Positions 1 through 8,715 of a stretch of 64,000 bases of DNA are shown here, piece after piece. The stretch comes from Candidatus Poribacteria bacterium (GTDB taxonomy: Bacteria; Poribacteria; WGA-4E; WGA-3G). Position 1 is the stretch's first letter; the number at the start of each line of letters is the position of its first letter. The stretch is from the NCBI GenBank assembly GCA_022827625.1, contig JAJEIE010000027.1, forward strand, positions 362,827 through 426,826. Reading direction: 5' to 3'. Under the pieces are notes generated by a model. It was not told the origin of the DNA. It did not search any database and worked only from the letters and a program-made list of their open reading frames with translations. A program made the translations under genes and the position numbers.

Positions 1-372
1 AATAAAACGATTTCATTAGACGACCTGCCACGTCAAGTTGAAGACTTACTGCGAACAACTTGGGAAGGGAATGAGAGCCTTGTGCTTGAACAAAACGGAA
101 AGCCCGTTGCCGCGATCGTTCCAATGGATGAGTATCGCAAATGGCATCCAGATGAGGACGAAAACACCTTCGCTTATGAACTTCCAGGGCACCTCCTTGA
201 AGCGTATCATGGTTTATTGGACAAGAAATTTTCTACTGGACTGACGAAGAAGGAAGAAATTACGTTGTCGAAATTAGATCAGCAGTTGGATGGTGCAGAA
301 GCGACGCAGCCACTTATACAATTTATGCAAAGACGCACTAAGGCACGAGACGAAAATTTGAGGAAGAAGTAA
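1..372 (+). CDS. Phd/YefM-type antitoxin-like protein, 5' end missing
   Basis: The frame is open from base 1 to a TAA at 370-372, so the true start lies outside the window; a GTG at 82 is internal. The first visible residues (ISLDDLPRQVEDLL, then a stretch on the pattern NGKPVAAIVPMDEY) follow the pattern of Phd/YefM antitoxins, where a short N-terminal strand-helix segment binds DNA and the C-terminal part wraps a toxin. No toxin-like gene follows: a SIS-domain gene starts 9 bases downstream. It could therefore be an orphan antitoxin or a small regulator of the same fold. The C-terminal tail is charged and longer than in minimal Phd proteins. Family call from pattern only. Confidence 0.55.
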   Translation, partial: NKTISLDDLPRQVEDLLRTTWEGNESLVLEQNGKPVAAIVPMDEYRKWHPDEDENTFAYELPGHLLEAYHGLLDKKFSTGLTKKEEITLSKLDQQLDGAEATQPLIQFMQRRTKARDENLRKK

Positions 373-381
373 ACCTATATT

Positions 382-1149
382 ATGAGCACTTCTTATCTAC
401 GGTATCTACATACTGCACAAGACGTTCTGAAACAGATTGAGGCGACACAGACCGATGCCATCGCACAAGTATCTGAGATATGCGCTGAGACAATAGCAGC
501 AGATGGACTCGTCTATCTGTTTGGTTCCGGACACTCCCGTATGGCAGTCGAAGAAATGTTCCCACGCTACGGCAGCTTTCCAGGCTTCTTTCCTATCGTT
601 GAATTAGCGGTTACATATCACAATCAAGTTGTCGGCTGCAATGGTCAACGGCAGGCGCTCTTTTTGGAAAACGTATCAGGCTATGCAGAAGTGATCTTAC
701 GCAACTTCACCTTCGGTTCAGATGACTGTATGATCGTGTTTTCTAATTCTGGAACAAATATCCTTCCCATTGAGATGGCAATGGGTGCGAAGGCGCGAGG
801 TCTTCCCGTGATTGCGGTCAGTTCTATTGCGCACAGTCGTTCATCGACCTCGAAACATCCTTCTGGCAACCGTCTGTTTGAGATTGCTGATCTGACGATT
901 GACAACTGCAATCCACCGGGCGACGCTGTTGTAGAAATTCCGAATTTAGCCTATCCGGTGGGTCCCACCTCCAGCATCGGCACGTTATCAATTGTGAATG
1001 CCATTAAATGCCAAGTTGCCGAACTGCTGACGGGGCGCGGAAAACCGCCAGTCGTGCTGACGGGGGCACATTTTCTCGGACCTGAAGAATCAGCGAAGCA
1101 GATTGAACGCGCTTATGACGATTACAAGGCACGCACCCAGAGAAGTTGA
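382..1149 (+). CDS. SIS-domain (sugar isomerase fold) protein
   Basis: A 255-residue protein with the SIS fold used to bind phosphosugars. Visible landmarks are the N-terminal strand LVYLFGSGHSR, the phosphosugar-binding segment DCMIVFSNSGTN around residues 113-124, and a C-terminal LTGAHFLGPEES. The length and the Gly-Ser-Gly-His-Ser motif fit the UPF0309-type sugar isomerase-domain family, whose substrates are mostly unknown. There is no HTH, so it is not an RpiR-type regulator. It starts 9 bases after the antitoxin-like gene with a weak ribosome site. Catalysis versus sugar-phosphate sensing cannot be told from sequence. Confidence 0.75.
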   Translation: MSTSYLRYLHTAQDVLKQIEATQTDAIAQVSEICAETIAADGLVYLFGSGHSRMAVEEMFPRYGSFPGFFPIVELAVTYHNQVVGCNGQRQALFLENVSGYAEVILRNFTFGSDDCMIVFSNSGTNILPIEMAMGAKARGLPVIAVSSIAHSRSSTSKHPSGNRLFEIADLTIDNCNPPGDAVVEIPNLAYPVGPTSSIGTLSIVNAIKCQVAELLTGRGKPPVVLTGAHFLGPEESAKQIERAYDDYKARTQRS

Positions 1150-1167
1150 CATTACACAATTTTTCCG

Positions 1168-1196
1168 TTGACTTCTCCCGTGCAAACTTGTATACT
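1168..1196 (+). promoter_or_regulatory. sigma70-type promoter for nadD operon
   Basis: TTGACT at 1168-1173 and TATACT at 1191-1196 are separated by 17 bases, close to the TTGACA/TATAAT consensus (5/6 each). It lies in the only gap before nadD and would start transcription near 1203, giving a leader of about 55 bases. Confidence 0.75.
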
Positions 1197-1257
1197 TTAA
1201 GCATGGCAGTCAAATACTGGGGCTACTAAATTAAGGTGGGATCCGCAGGATATTCTG

Positions 1258-1857
1258 GTGCTGAACATGACCGAAAGGATTGCAGTGATGGGGGGGACGT
1301 TCAATCCAATCCATTACGCGCACTTGCTAAGTGCTGAACAGGTTCGGACAGGATTGGGGTACGATAAAATCCTGTTTATCCCGTCTGCGAGACCGCCTCA
1401 CAAAGTTTCTGATGCTGATATTATCGCACCCGAACACCGGTACCAGATGGTACTTCTGGCGATCGCAGGAAACCCGAATTTTGAAGTGTCACGCATTGAA
1501 TTGGATCGGGCAGGCCCGTCATATACGATTGAGACCTTGAAAGCCCTTGAGAGGCTTTACGGAGACACCCGTGAACTCGGCTGGATTATTGGTGCCGATT
1601 CGCTTATCGAGTATAAAATCTGGAAAGACTTTGATGAGGTGTTGGCGCGATGCGTGATGATTGCAACGACGCGTCCGAGTTACGATCTGAATCAGGTGCC
1701 GCCTGAGATACGCAATCGGGTTACAACCTTTCCAGTAACTGGCGTTGATATATCTGCTACAGTCATTCGTGAACGGATTAGGAAGGGGCTTTCAATTCGG
1801 TATCTTGTGCCCGAAACAGTTCGATCGTACATTTATCGCCACAAGTTGTATCATTAA
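1258..1857 (+). CDS. nadD: nicotinate-nucleotide adenylyltransferase
   Basis: Transfers AMP from ATP to nicotinate mononucleotide to give deamido-NAD in NAD biosynthesis. The nucleotidyltransferase signature GGTFNPIHYAH lies at residues 12-22 and the second ATP-binding motif, DISATVIRERI, near residue 164. Length (199 residues) is normal. I take the GTG at 1258 because AGGA at 1247-1250 is 7 bases upstream; the ATG at 1267 would place it 16 bases away. First gene of a nadD-yacG-yqeK-rsfS run; nadD-yqeK-rsfS adjacency is common in bacteria. nadB, another NAD gene, is at 51.0 kb in the same window. Confidence 0.92.
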   Translation: MLNMTERIAVMGGTFNPIHYAHLLSAEQVRTGLGYDKILFIPSARPPHKVSDADIIAPEHRYQMVLLAIAGNPNFEVSRIELDRAGPSYTIETLKALERLYGDTRELGWIIGADSLIEYKIWKDFDEVLARCVMIATTRPSYDLNQVPPEIRNRVTTFPVTGVDISATVIRERIRKGLSIRYLVPETVRSYIYRHKLYH

Positions 1858-1900
1858 CCGAAGTCGTGGCTTTCGGGTTGGATGATAAGGATGTAAGGAT

Positions 1901-2134
1901 ATGCAACACACATGCAGTATATGCGGAACAGTTTACGATTTTTTGTGGAAAGAAGGGACGCCTCTACCGAAAAATTTCCCGTTCTGTAGTGCACGATGTA
2001 AGGCGGCGGATCTGGCTAAATGGCTGAATGAAGAATACACTATTAGCACGCCTTTGCCGAGTGTGATATTGTCGGATACCGAGCGGGAGCTCCTTATCGA
2101 ATTGGGGATGGACCCCGACGATGATGGCGGCTAA
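1901..2134 (+). CDS. yacG: YacG-type small zinc-binding protein
   Basis: A 77-residue protein with four cysteines, C5-x2-C8 and C29-x3-C33, followed by the typical segment ADLAKWLNEEY and an acidic tail. This is the zinc-ribbon plan of YacG, which in E. coli binds and inhibits DNA gyrase. The spacing between the two Cys pairs is 20 residues, a little longer than in E. coli. AAGGAT just upstream of the ATG is a good ribosome site. It sits 43 bases after nadD and 21 bases before the HD-domain gene, so it is probably cotranscribed. Confidence 0.85.
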   Translation: MQHTCSICGTVYDFLWKEGTPLPKNFPFCSARCKAADLAKWLNEEYTISTPLPSVILSDTERELLIELGMDPDDDGG

Positions 2135-2155
2135 AACGGTAAAGGTCTATGTAAT

Positions 2156-2821
2156 ATGAACTTGCAAGGAACATCTAACAACACGCTAAATCTACAAAAT
2201 GATCGGGCAGCTTCTACATTAGAAATGCTCCGAGCACACCCAAAGTCGGTTGAAATTCAAGCGTACCTCTCAGCAAAACTGAGTGTGGAACGCCTCGAGC
2301 ACGTTCTCTCTGTCCAAGAGATGGCGGTTGACTTAGCACGCGCTCACAAAGCAGATGTATGGCATGCCAACCTTGCTGCGCTGCTACACGACAGCGCAAA
2401 ATGGATGGACACCGAGAGGTTATATCGGGAAGTAGAACGTTACGAAATTCGCCTTGATCCAATTGAGAAATTGAATCCGTCGCTTTTGCATTCACGTGTT
2501 GGCGCGGAGCTGGCGAAAGAGAAGTTTAAGGTAACCGAGTTTGAAGTCCTTGAAGCGATTCACAGCCATACAACCGGTAGTCCATCAATGCCTCTTGTTT
2601 CGCAAGTGTTATACGTTGCAGATTTTGCAGAACCGATGCGTACATACAAGGCAGCGGAGATTGTTAGAAAATTTGCATACATAAATTTGGAACGGGCAGT
2701 GCATCACGTCGCGCGCGCCCAGATTGAACGTCTCCTGCAAAAAGGCGGGATGATTCATCCGAACACGCTTCATACATATAACAAGATATTTGCTGGTATT
2801 AGCAATTATGGCGGATTTTAG
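2156..2821 (+). CDS. yqeK: YqeK-like HD-domain hydrolase (diadenosine tetraphosphatase type)
   Basis: A 221-residue HD-domain protein. The first His is in RLEHVLSVQEMA, the HD pair is H78-D79 in the context ALLHDSAKWMD, and a later His pair lies in HSHTTGSPSM. This order and the position between nadD and rsfS match YqeK, which symmetrically hydrolyses Ap4A. The N-terminus is about 25 residues longer than usual; an alternative ATG at 2225 would give about 198 residues but has no ribosome site, whereas AAAGG precedes the ATG at 2156. Confidence 0.83.
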   Translation: MNLQGTSNNTLNLQNDRAASTLEMLRAHPKSVEIQAYLSAKLSVERLEHVLSVQEMAVDLARAHKADVWHANLAALLHDSAKWMDTERLYREVERYEIRLDPIEKLNPSLLHSRVGAELAKEKFKVTEFEVLEAIHSHTTGSPSMPLVSQVLYVADFAEPMRTYKAAEIVRKFAYINLERAVHHVARAQIERLLQKGGMIHPNTLHTYNKIFAGISNYGGF

Positions 2822-2872
2822 CATTAATTAGACACTCAGTGCCGGTTTGGGTATGGCGGAAAGGAAAATCAG

Positions 2873-3340
2873 ATGGCAGAACACAATACGTTAGAGATAG
2901 TAAAAGCCGCGGCTTCTGCCGCGATGAGCCGACGCGCGCAAGACGGTATTATCCTTGATCTGCGTGAGCTTGATTGTTTCACGGACTTCTTTGCAATCTT
3001 CAGTGGGGTTTCCGATATTCAGGTCGAAGGTATTTCGCAAGCTGTGCTTGAGGAACTTGAAACGAATTGGGAACAGCGTCCTTGGCACCAAGAGGGAGAG
3101 CGTAAAGCGGATTGGATTCTATTGGATTATGTCGATTTCGTCGTCCATGTTTTTCTTGCTGAGCGGCGGACCTACTATAATCTTGAACGCTTGTGGGCTG
3201 AAGCGGGACGTATTGAATTACCGGAATTAGCGATGCCTGCACACTTGGAATCTCTATCAGACGAGACATCGGAGGGAACTATAGACCCGGATGGTGCATT
3301 AGTTTTCGGGGAGCATGCGGGAGGAACACCTGAGGAATAA
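2873..3340 (+). CDS. rsfS: ribosomal silencing factor RsfS
   Basis: Binds ribosomal protein uL14 and blocks joining of the ribosomal subunits during starvation. The conserved core is clear: ILDLRELDCFTDFFAIFSG near residues 25-43, WHQEGERKADWILLDY near 73-88, then VVHVF and YYNLERLWA. The 155 residues exceed the usual 105-120 because of an acidic C-terminal tail. AAGGA lies 7 bases before the ATG. Last gene of the nadD cluster, convergent with the phosphatase gene. The 46-base gap between them holds only a weak 5-bp hairpin (CGCTT-CTT-AAGCG). Confidence 0.92.
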   Translation: MAEHNTLEIVKAAASAAMSRRAQDGIILDLRELDCFTDFFAIFSGVSDIQVEGISQAVLEELETNWEQRPWHQEGERKADWILLDYVDFVVHVFLAERRTYYNLERLWAEAGRIELPELAMPAHLESLSDETSEGTIDPDGALVFGEHAGGTPEE

Positions 3341-3386
3341 CTCGCTTCTTAAGCGGTGGGCATTGCGACAATTAACAGCGCGTAGG

Positions 3387-4121
3387 CTAATCGACGCTTA
3401 CAAGCAGCACTGTGACGTTATCCGTGCCGCCATAGTCGAGTGCTGTATTGACAAGATTATTACACGCTTCTTCAAGGTTGGCAGCAGATACAATAATATC
3501 GGCGATTTCTTGGTCGTCCACAATTAAATCGTGCAAACCATCTGTACAAGCGACAACGATGTCGCCAGGGACGAGTGGATAGGCATCGGCATTGATAGTG
3601 ACTGTCGGTCTAAGTCCGATCGCTTGTGTAATGATGTTTCGCTTTTCATGGACACGGCCCTCTTCGGGTGTTATTTCGCCTTGTTCGACCATTTTTTGAA
3701 CGAAAGAGTCGTCTGTTGTTATCTGTGTCAGGCTTTCATCGCGCAAAACGTAAAGCCGACTGTCACCGACGTGAACATAGGCGAGGTAACTAAAGGTAAC
3801 AAAACCGGCAATCAGAGTTGTGCCCATACCGCGGGCTGTACCCCCGTTTTTGGAGGCAGTATAGATGCGTTGATTCGCTGCCTCAGCAAGTTCGCTCAAA
3901 ACGCCAAGCCGCTTCATGGGTCCTAAATCACTATGTGGAGATGCCTGGGCTTGTCCCCATTGCTCGATAACATCAAGAGCGAGCTTACTCGCCAGGTCAC
4001 CTCGTTCGTGACCGCTCATACCGTCGGCGATAGCAAACAACTGGAGCTGTGTATCAAAGTAGTATAGGTCTTCGTTTCTGTCACGAAGTCTACCTGTGTC
4101 CGTTTTTGCTGCAAATTGCAT
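3387..4121 (-). CDS. PP2C-family Ser/Thr protein phosphatase
   Basis: A 244-residue cytosolic phosphatase of the Stp1/PrpC type, which removes phosphate from proteins modified by Hanks-type kinases. Metal-binding motifs are in place: DRNED at 14-18, ADGMSGHERGD at 32-42, ACTDGLHDLI near residue 190 and GTDNVTVLLVS at the end. The usual second glycine of DGMGGH is Ser here, which is tolerated in the family. No protein kinase gene is adjacent, so the partner is elsewhere. It stands alone on the minus strand. Confidence 0.9.
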   Translation of the reverse strand: MQFAAKTDTGRLRDRNEDLYYFDTQLQLFAIADGMSGHERGDLASKLALDVIEQWGQAQASPHSDLGPMKRLGVLSELAEAANQRIYTASKNGGTARGMGTTLIAGFVTFSYLAYVHVGDSRLYVLRDESLTQITTDDSFVQKMVEQGEITPEEGRVHEKRNIITQAIGLRPTVTINADAYPLVPGDIVVACTDGLHDLIVDDQEIADIIVSAANLEEACNNLVNTALDYGGTDNVTVLLVSVD

Positions 4122-4319
4122 TTTTTCCTATCGTCCGCGTGGAGTGTGATCGATAATACAAAAGGTTGCCGCGCGTGCTTCATATTCAAGGAAGGTACCA
4201 AATTCGTTCAGTAAAACCGTTTATTTTTTTAAGTCGATAGTAAAAACGATAGAATACAAATATGGTTTCAAAATTTTAGTGGGGTCTGGCGTTGATTCAG
4301 TGAAAACCCTGAAAGGTCT

Positions 4320-4333
4320 AGGTTCCTGAACCT
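4320..4333. repeat. 6-bp inverted repeat before the propeller gene
   Basis: AGGTTC-CT-GAACCT lies 17 bases before the ATG at 4351. It could be a small operator or leader hairpin. The rest of the 4122-4350 gap is A/T-rich and shows nothing else I can name. Confidence 0.35.
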
Positions 4334-4350
4334 GCTGCAAAAAAGTCAAC

Positions 4351-5508
4351 ATGAAGATTAAAAGATTGTCTGCCGGTCCAAAACATCATTTTTTCGGCTA
4401 TTACGGTATTAATCCGTGGGATAATAGTGGCAGGTATCATCTGGCACTGGAGACAGATTTTCATACCCATCGCCCTCTACCAGAAGATGTCGCGACGATT
4501 GGACTGATCCACCGCGACACCCATGAATTTATGCCACACGCCCAAACCTCCGCTTTTAATCTCCAGCAGGGAAGCATGATGCATTGGATCAATGGCGGCA
4601 ACGTGGGTGAAGCGAATGGAGCCGCTGCGGAATTCACGTTTAACGACTGGGAGGATGACCAGCTGGTATCACGTGCCTTGGACCCAATTACGGGTGTTGC
4701 GCGCACAATTCGCGGCGCAATTGCTGCTGTGTCCCCTACGGCTCCAATCGCTATCGGGCTTAACTATGGACGAATGGCACACTGCCGTGCTGTTGTTGGT
4801 TATGCGACCCACACGAAATCTGCTGCCGTTGAGGCACAGCCGGAAGATGATGGCTTGTATCGGCTTAACCTTCAAGATGGGAGCTCAAGGCTCGTGCTTT
4901 CTATAGCCGAGGTCATCCGAGCAAGTCGGAACGAACATTTGATCGGTAAACGGACATGGTTCAATCACGTTTTGTTTAATACAGATGGCACGCGGCTCCT
5001 GTTTTTCTGCCGAGTCCGTCAGGAGACACGGTTTTATTCTTCACTCTGGACAGTGAACCCGGATGGTTCTGATTTGGAAATGCAAATTCCGTTCGGTTAT
5101 AAGGTTTCACACTTTGATTGGCAGACTCCGACGCGGATTCTTGTTTCTTCAGATATATCTGGTGAGATGGGGTTCGTTGAATTTACAGATGGGCTGCGGG
5201 ACTTCACACCGTTTGGGCGCGGTGTCTTGCCACGCGATGGACATGCCTCATATTCTCCTGACCGAGAGTGGCTGCTTTGTGATAGTTATCCAAGTAGTCC
5301 GCAGCGTTTGGCACAACTAATGGTCTACAACATTGCCGAAAATCGGAAGATTGTTTTAGGGGAGTTCCATCATGAAGCGCAGTTTGTTGGGGATATTCGA
5401 TGTGATCTGCACCCGCGTTGGACACCTGATGGTGCAACTGTTACTTTTGATTCGGTTCACGAAGGTTCCCGACAAATCTATCTGGTTGATCTCTCGTCTC
5501 TGGCGTGA
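4351..5508 (+). CDS. beta-propeller protein (oligogalacturonate-lyase/TolB-like)
   Basis: A 385-residue protein with no signal peptide. It opens with a motif on the pattern HHFFGYYGINPWD and later has propeller blades such as NTDGTRLLFFCR, VNPDGSDLEM, YSPDREWLLCDSYP and HPRWTPDGATVTFDSVHEG. These resemble WD40-like/TolB blades and the propeller of oligogalacturonate lyases. The opening is typical of an uncharacterised branch of that group. Lyase activity is not established: I could not place the metal-binding histidines. It leads a three-gene run with the dehydrogenase (28 bases downstream) and the dipeptidase. Confidence 0.6.
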   Translation: MKIKRLSAGPKHHFFGYYGINPWDNSGRYHLALETDFHTHRPLPEDVATIGLIHRDTHEFMPHAQTSAFNLQQGSMMHWINGGNVGEANGAAAEFTFNDWEDDQLVSRALDPITGVARTIRGAIAAVSPTAPIAIGLNYGRMAHCRAVVGYATHTKSAAVEAQPEDDGLYRLNLQDGSSRLVLSIAEVIRASRNEHLIGKRTWFNHVLFNTDGTRLLFFCRVRQETRFYSSLWTVNPDGSDLEMQIPFGYKVSHFDWQTPTRILVSSDISGEMGFVEFTDGLRDFTPFGRGVLPRDGHASYSPDREWLLCDSYPSSPQRLAQLMVYNIAENRKIVLGEFHHEAQFVGDIRCDLHPRWTPDGATVTFDSVHEGSRQIYLVDLSSLA

Positions 5509-5536
5509 AGTCGCCTAATCTCGTTAGAGGATTCTG

Positions 5537-6601
5537 ATGTTGCAAGATGATTGTTCTTATGACAAAATTGGACGGCTGCCGAGCATTGTCAAATGCGCAT
5601 TTGCTGATATTAGCGAAGGACGCGATGCTGTTGTTTTGACAACGGAACCCGCGTGGGCGGCTGTCAATGGAATTGCCGTACACCCGAAACAACTGATCTA
5701 TGTTGACGGGAACACGGGCGCGTATATGACGACGCTCGCCGAAGCGTGTGAAGGCGAAGTGGTTTACGGCATCGGTGGCGGTCTGGCGATTGACACTGCT
5801 AAATACGTCGCATCGGCAAATGGACTCCCCTTGGTTGCGCTGCCTACTATCCTGTCAACAGATGCTTTTCTCACTGACGCGACAGGTGTTAGAGAAAATG
5901 GGTGTGTTCGCTACCTCTCTTCAAAAACACCGGATACTGTTATTATAGACATGGATCTTTTGTGCAACGCGCCTGCGCCGATGCGTGCGAGTGGTGCTGC
6001 GGATGTCCTTTCAATTGCAACGGCGATGTGGGATTGGCAAGAAGCCGAAAAAATGAGTGAGAACCCACCCAGTCAGCAAATTACACCACAAATCATTGAC
6101 ATAGGTACGACTCTCCTTCAAACGCTGCTTGATAACGCACGGGAGATTGGTCGCGGCACACCTACAGGCCTGAAACTTCTGCTTGACCTACTCTGTATGG
6201 AGGTTCAACTCTGTTATCTGTGTGGACATAGCCGCGTTGAAGAGGGAAGCGAACACCATTTTGTCTATGCAATTGAGAACCATCTAACCCCTGCTAAACA
6301 GACAAGTACGGAAAGTGTGCATGGAAATGACGGAACTGTTTTACACGGGGAACTCGTAGGACTCGGCATCTTGCTGATGGCTGCCTTGCAATCTCAACCT
6401 TCTTGGACGCAGTACCGTCATGCCTTGGAATGCTTACAGATTAACTACCGACTGCCAGGTCTCTCTACTGATGCGATCGCTGAGACCCTTATCGGTTTAT
6501 CCGCCTATGTCACTGAACATCAACTACCGTATACCGTTGCAACGACATTGCGAATTACGCCCGATATCGCCGAACGAACCATAAAAACCGTATTGGATTA
6601 A
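5537..6601 (+). CDS. iron-ADH/glycerol-1-phosphate dehydrogenase-like enzyme
   Basis: A 354-residue NAD(P)-dependent dehydrogenase of the dehydroquinate-synthase fold. The dinucleotide motif GIGGGLAIDTAKYVA is at about residues 74-88, followed by LPTILSTDAF. Three metal ligands are visible: Asp in SGAADVLS, His in EEGSEHHF and His in LHGELVGLG. The spacing fits sn-glycerol-1-phosphate dehydrogenase (AraM/EgsA type) better than a standard alcohol dehydrogenase. In bacteria these enzymes make glycerol-1-phosphate or reduce other small phosphates; the substrate here is not determined. AGAGG lies 7 bases before the ATG. Confidence 0.75.
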   Translation: MLQDDCSYDKIGRLPSIVKCAFADISEGRDAVVLTTEPAWAAVNGIAVHPKQLIYVDGNTGAYMTTLAEACEGEVVYGIGGGLAIDTAKYVASANGLPLVALPTILSTDAFLTDATGVRENGCVRYLSSKTPDTVIIDMDLLCNAPAPMRASGAADVLSIATAMWDWQEAEKMSENPPSQQITPQIIDIGTTLLQTLLDNAREIGRGTPTGLKLLLDLLCMEVQLCYLCGHSRVEEGSEHHFVYAIENHLTPAKQTSTESVHGNDGTVLHGELVGLGILLMAALQSQPSWTQYRHALECLQINYRLPGLSTDAIAETLIGLSAYVTEHQLPYTVATTLRITPDIAERTIKTVLD

Positions 6602-6612
6602 AGCTGAGGATT

Positions 6613-7686
6613 ATGGAAAAGAAAAACAGCCAGACACGATCAGATACCCCTATCTCGGTACTTCATGGACAATCCATCGTAATTGATTCGCACAATGACG
6701 CTATCGTGGCGCATATCCGCCGCGATAATATCAGCCTTGCTGACGAGCATTGTCAAAATCCCACGCAACCCTTGGGAACGATTGCTTATCTGCGAGGTCC
6801 AGTCCCTCCAGAGGAAGAAGCGATTGGCATCCAACTCAACATCCCGAAAATGCGGAAGGGTGGGATTGATGCTGCCTTTTTTGCTGTCGATGTGACACGT
6901 GCGTGGAAGAACCATCTCGCTTACGCTATGGATGCTTTCGGCTGGTTCGATGCAGAGGTAACAGCCAATGCCGCCGATATCTGTATCGCGCGACAGGCGA
7001 AGGATATTCGCGAAGCGAAAGCGGCGGGCAAACTCGCGGCAATCCTTGCGATTGAAAACAGCGAAGCCGTAGAACGGAGCCTAAATGTCCTCCGTTCCCT
7101 TTATTTATTGGGGGTTCGCTCAATCGGATTGACCCATAATCCCAATACGTGGGCATCAACAGGAAATGATGAGGAAGATTCGGGCGGTGGCTTGACGAAA
7201 TTCGGGGTCGCATTGGTCAAAGAGATGAACCGGTTAGGGATGCTTGTGGATGTTTCCCATATCAGTGAACGTGGGTTTTGGGATGTTTTGGAAATCTCTG
7301 AACATCCTGTCATCGCGTCTCATAGCAATTGTCAGACCTTATGCCGCCACTCACGTAACTTAACCAACGAGCAATTGAAAGCCTTAGCGGCTAATGGGGG
7401 TGTTATTGGTATTACTTTTGTGCCTGGGTTTATTACCTTGGACGGTTGGACGAAGATGCCGCCGTTAGCGCAACTTCTCAATCATTTTGCCTACGCAATT
7501 GACATCGCCGGTATAGACCATGTTGGCATCGGCTCCGATTTTGATGGCGGTGGCGACTTACTCAAAGATGCCTGTGAATTCATCAAAATCGCGGAAGGCT
7601 TGAGTGAGCGTGGCTATTCCGATACGGATATCCGAAAAGTGCTCGGCGAAAATCATCTGCGCGCTTTTGAAGCAGCGTGCGGGTAG
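6613..7686 (+). CDS. membrane dipeptidase-type (M19) peptidase
   Basis: A 357-residue zinc dipeptidase of family M19. The metal and catalytic landmarks appear in order: IDSHNDA near 24-30, AIENSE near 139-144, LVDVSHIS near 214-221, ASHSN near 235-239, and GIGSDFDGG near 308-316. No signal peptide is present, so it probably acts in the cytoplasm on small dipeptides or beta-lactam-like amides. It starts 11 bases after the dehydrogenase and ends the run at 4.3-7.7 kb; the next gene is convergent. Confidence 0.9.
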   Translation: MEKKNSQTRSDTPISVLHGQSIVIDSHNDAIVAHIRRDNISLADEHCQNPTQPLGTIAYLRGPVPPEEEAIGIQLNIPKMRKGGIDAAFFAVDVTRAWKNHLAYAMDAFGWFDAEVTANAADICIARQAKDIREAKAAGKLAAILAIENSEAVERSLNVLRSLYLLGVRSIGLTHNPNTWASTGNDEEDSGGGLTKFGVALVKEMNRLGMLVDVSHISERGFWDVLEISEHPVIASHSNCQTLCRHSRNLTNEQLKALAANGGVIGITFVPGFITLDGWTKMPPLAQLLNHFAYAIDIAGIDHVGIGSDFDGGGDLLKDACEFIKIAEGLSERGYSDTDIRKVLGENHLRAFEAACG

Positions 7687-7704
7687 GCATTCCATCGGTT
7701 CCAC

Positions 7705-8712
7705 TTAGAGGTTTTCCTGCAAGGCGCGAGAGATAGAGTGCCACACCTCGTCTACACCAATGCCCTTCATACAGATGTTATCTTTGCACTTATCTGTGAA
7801 CTGCTTACAAGGGCTGCACGGCACGTCATGTCGGATGATTTGGTGTTCCACCCCAAGTGGTTGAAAACGGATGTGGTTGCCGGGACCGAACAGTGATACA
7901 GTGCGGGTCCCAACGCCTGCTGCAATGTGCATCGGGCCTGTATCGTTGGTAAGAAAAAGATCACACTGCTCAATACAAGCGGCTAACTGCCTCATCTGAA
8001 GATTACCCGCAAATGGAATCGCGGGCATCTCCATAAGATTCGCGACCTTCTGCACGAGTTCAGATTCCTGCTGTCCACCAAAAATCAGAACGTCCGCATT
8101 GAAGTGTTCCACCAATCTATTCCCAATAGCAGCAAAACGTTCGGGCATCCATTCGCGTAGTTTCCATCCAGCCCCCGGAAAGAGTCCTACTTTTAACTTC
8201 CCGGCAACGATACCCGCAGTCTTGAGCCGCTGCACGGCATCTCTCCGTTCAGATTCAGTGAGAAAGAGTTCTAACTTCTGATCTTCTGCTGGAATGCCTA
8301 CCGCATGCAAGATGTCAAAGTAATGCTCTGTAGCGTGTTTGTTCCCTTGTTCAGGGACACGAACCGTGCAAAGCCTACCTTTTCCGACCCGTTCGGTGGC
8401 ACCACTGAAGTACATGAGTATCTCGGTCCGAAACTTCCGTTGGAGATCAATAGCCAGTGTGAACTTACGTTCACGTAGCAGACGAACAACGCGCCACATT
8501 TCACCTGTATCTTTGTCTTTGGCGAGTCTGTCAAAGGTAATTATTTCGTTGAGATGTGGGTTTTCACGAAGGATATCGGCGGATTGTTTCGCTACGAGCA
8601 TAGCGATGTGAGCGTTAGGAAAGTTGGCGCGTACTGCCCGGATGGCTGGTGTTGTCAGTACAATGTCGCCAAGGGAGCTGAGTCGAATGAGCAATATTTT
8701 CAGAGAAACCAT
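7705..8712 (-). CDS. glycosyltransferase family 9 (heptosyltransferase-like)
   Basis: A 335-residue GT-B glycosyltransferase of the WaaC/WaaF/WaaQ group that adds heptose or a related sugar to the LPS core. The N-terminal strand ILLIRLSSLGDIVLTTPA contains the family's LGD motif. The C-terminal half has GLFPGAGWKLREW, LIFGGQQE and the donor-site segment FLTNDTGPMHIAA followed by LFGPGN. A Cys-rich stretch (CSPCKQFTDKCKDNIC) before the end is typical of many heptosyltransferases. It follows thiI with only three intervening bases, suggesting cotranscription. The exact sugar is not predicted. Confidence 0.85.
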   Translation of the reverse strand: MVSLKILLIRLSSLGDIVLTTPAIRAVRANFPNAHIAMLVAKQSADILRENPHLNEIITFDRLAKDKDTGEMWRVVRLLRERKFTLAIDLQRKFRTEILMYFSGATERVGKGRLCTVRVPEQGNKHATEHYFDILHAVGIPAEDQKLELFLTESERRDAVQRLKTAGIVAGKLKVGLFPGAGWKLREWMPERFAAIGNRLVEHFNADVLIFGGQQESELVQKVANLMEMPAIPFAGNLQMRQLAACIEQCDLFLTNDTGPMHIAAGVGTRTVSLFGPGNHIRFQPLGVEHQIIRHDVPCSPCKQFTDKCKDNICMKGIGVDEVWHSISRALQENL

Positions 8713-8715
8713 TTC

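Noticed and set aside
3347-3359. Terminator between rsfS and the phosphatase gene
   Set aside because: Only a 5-bp stem (CGCTT-CTT-AAGCG) without a T-run; too weak to call.
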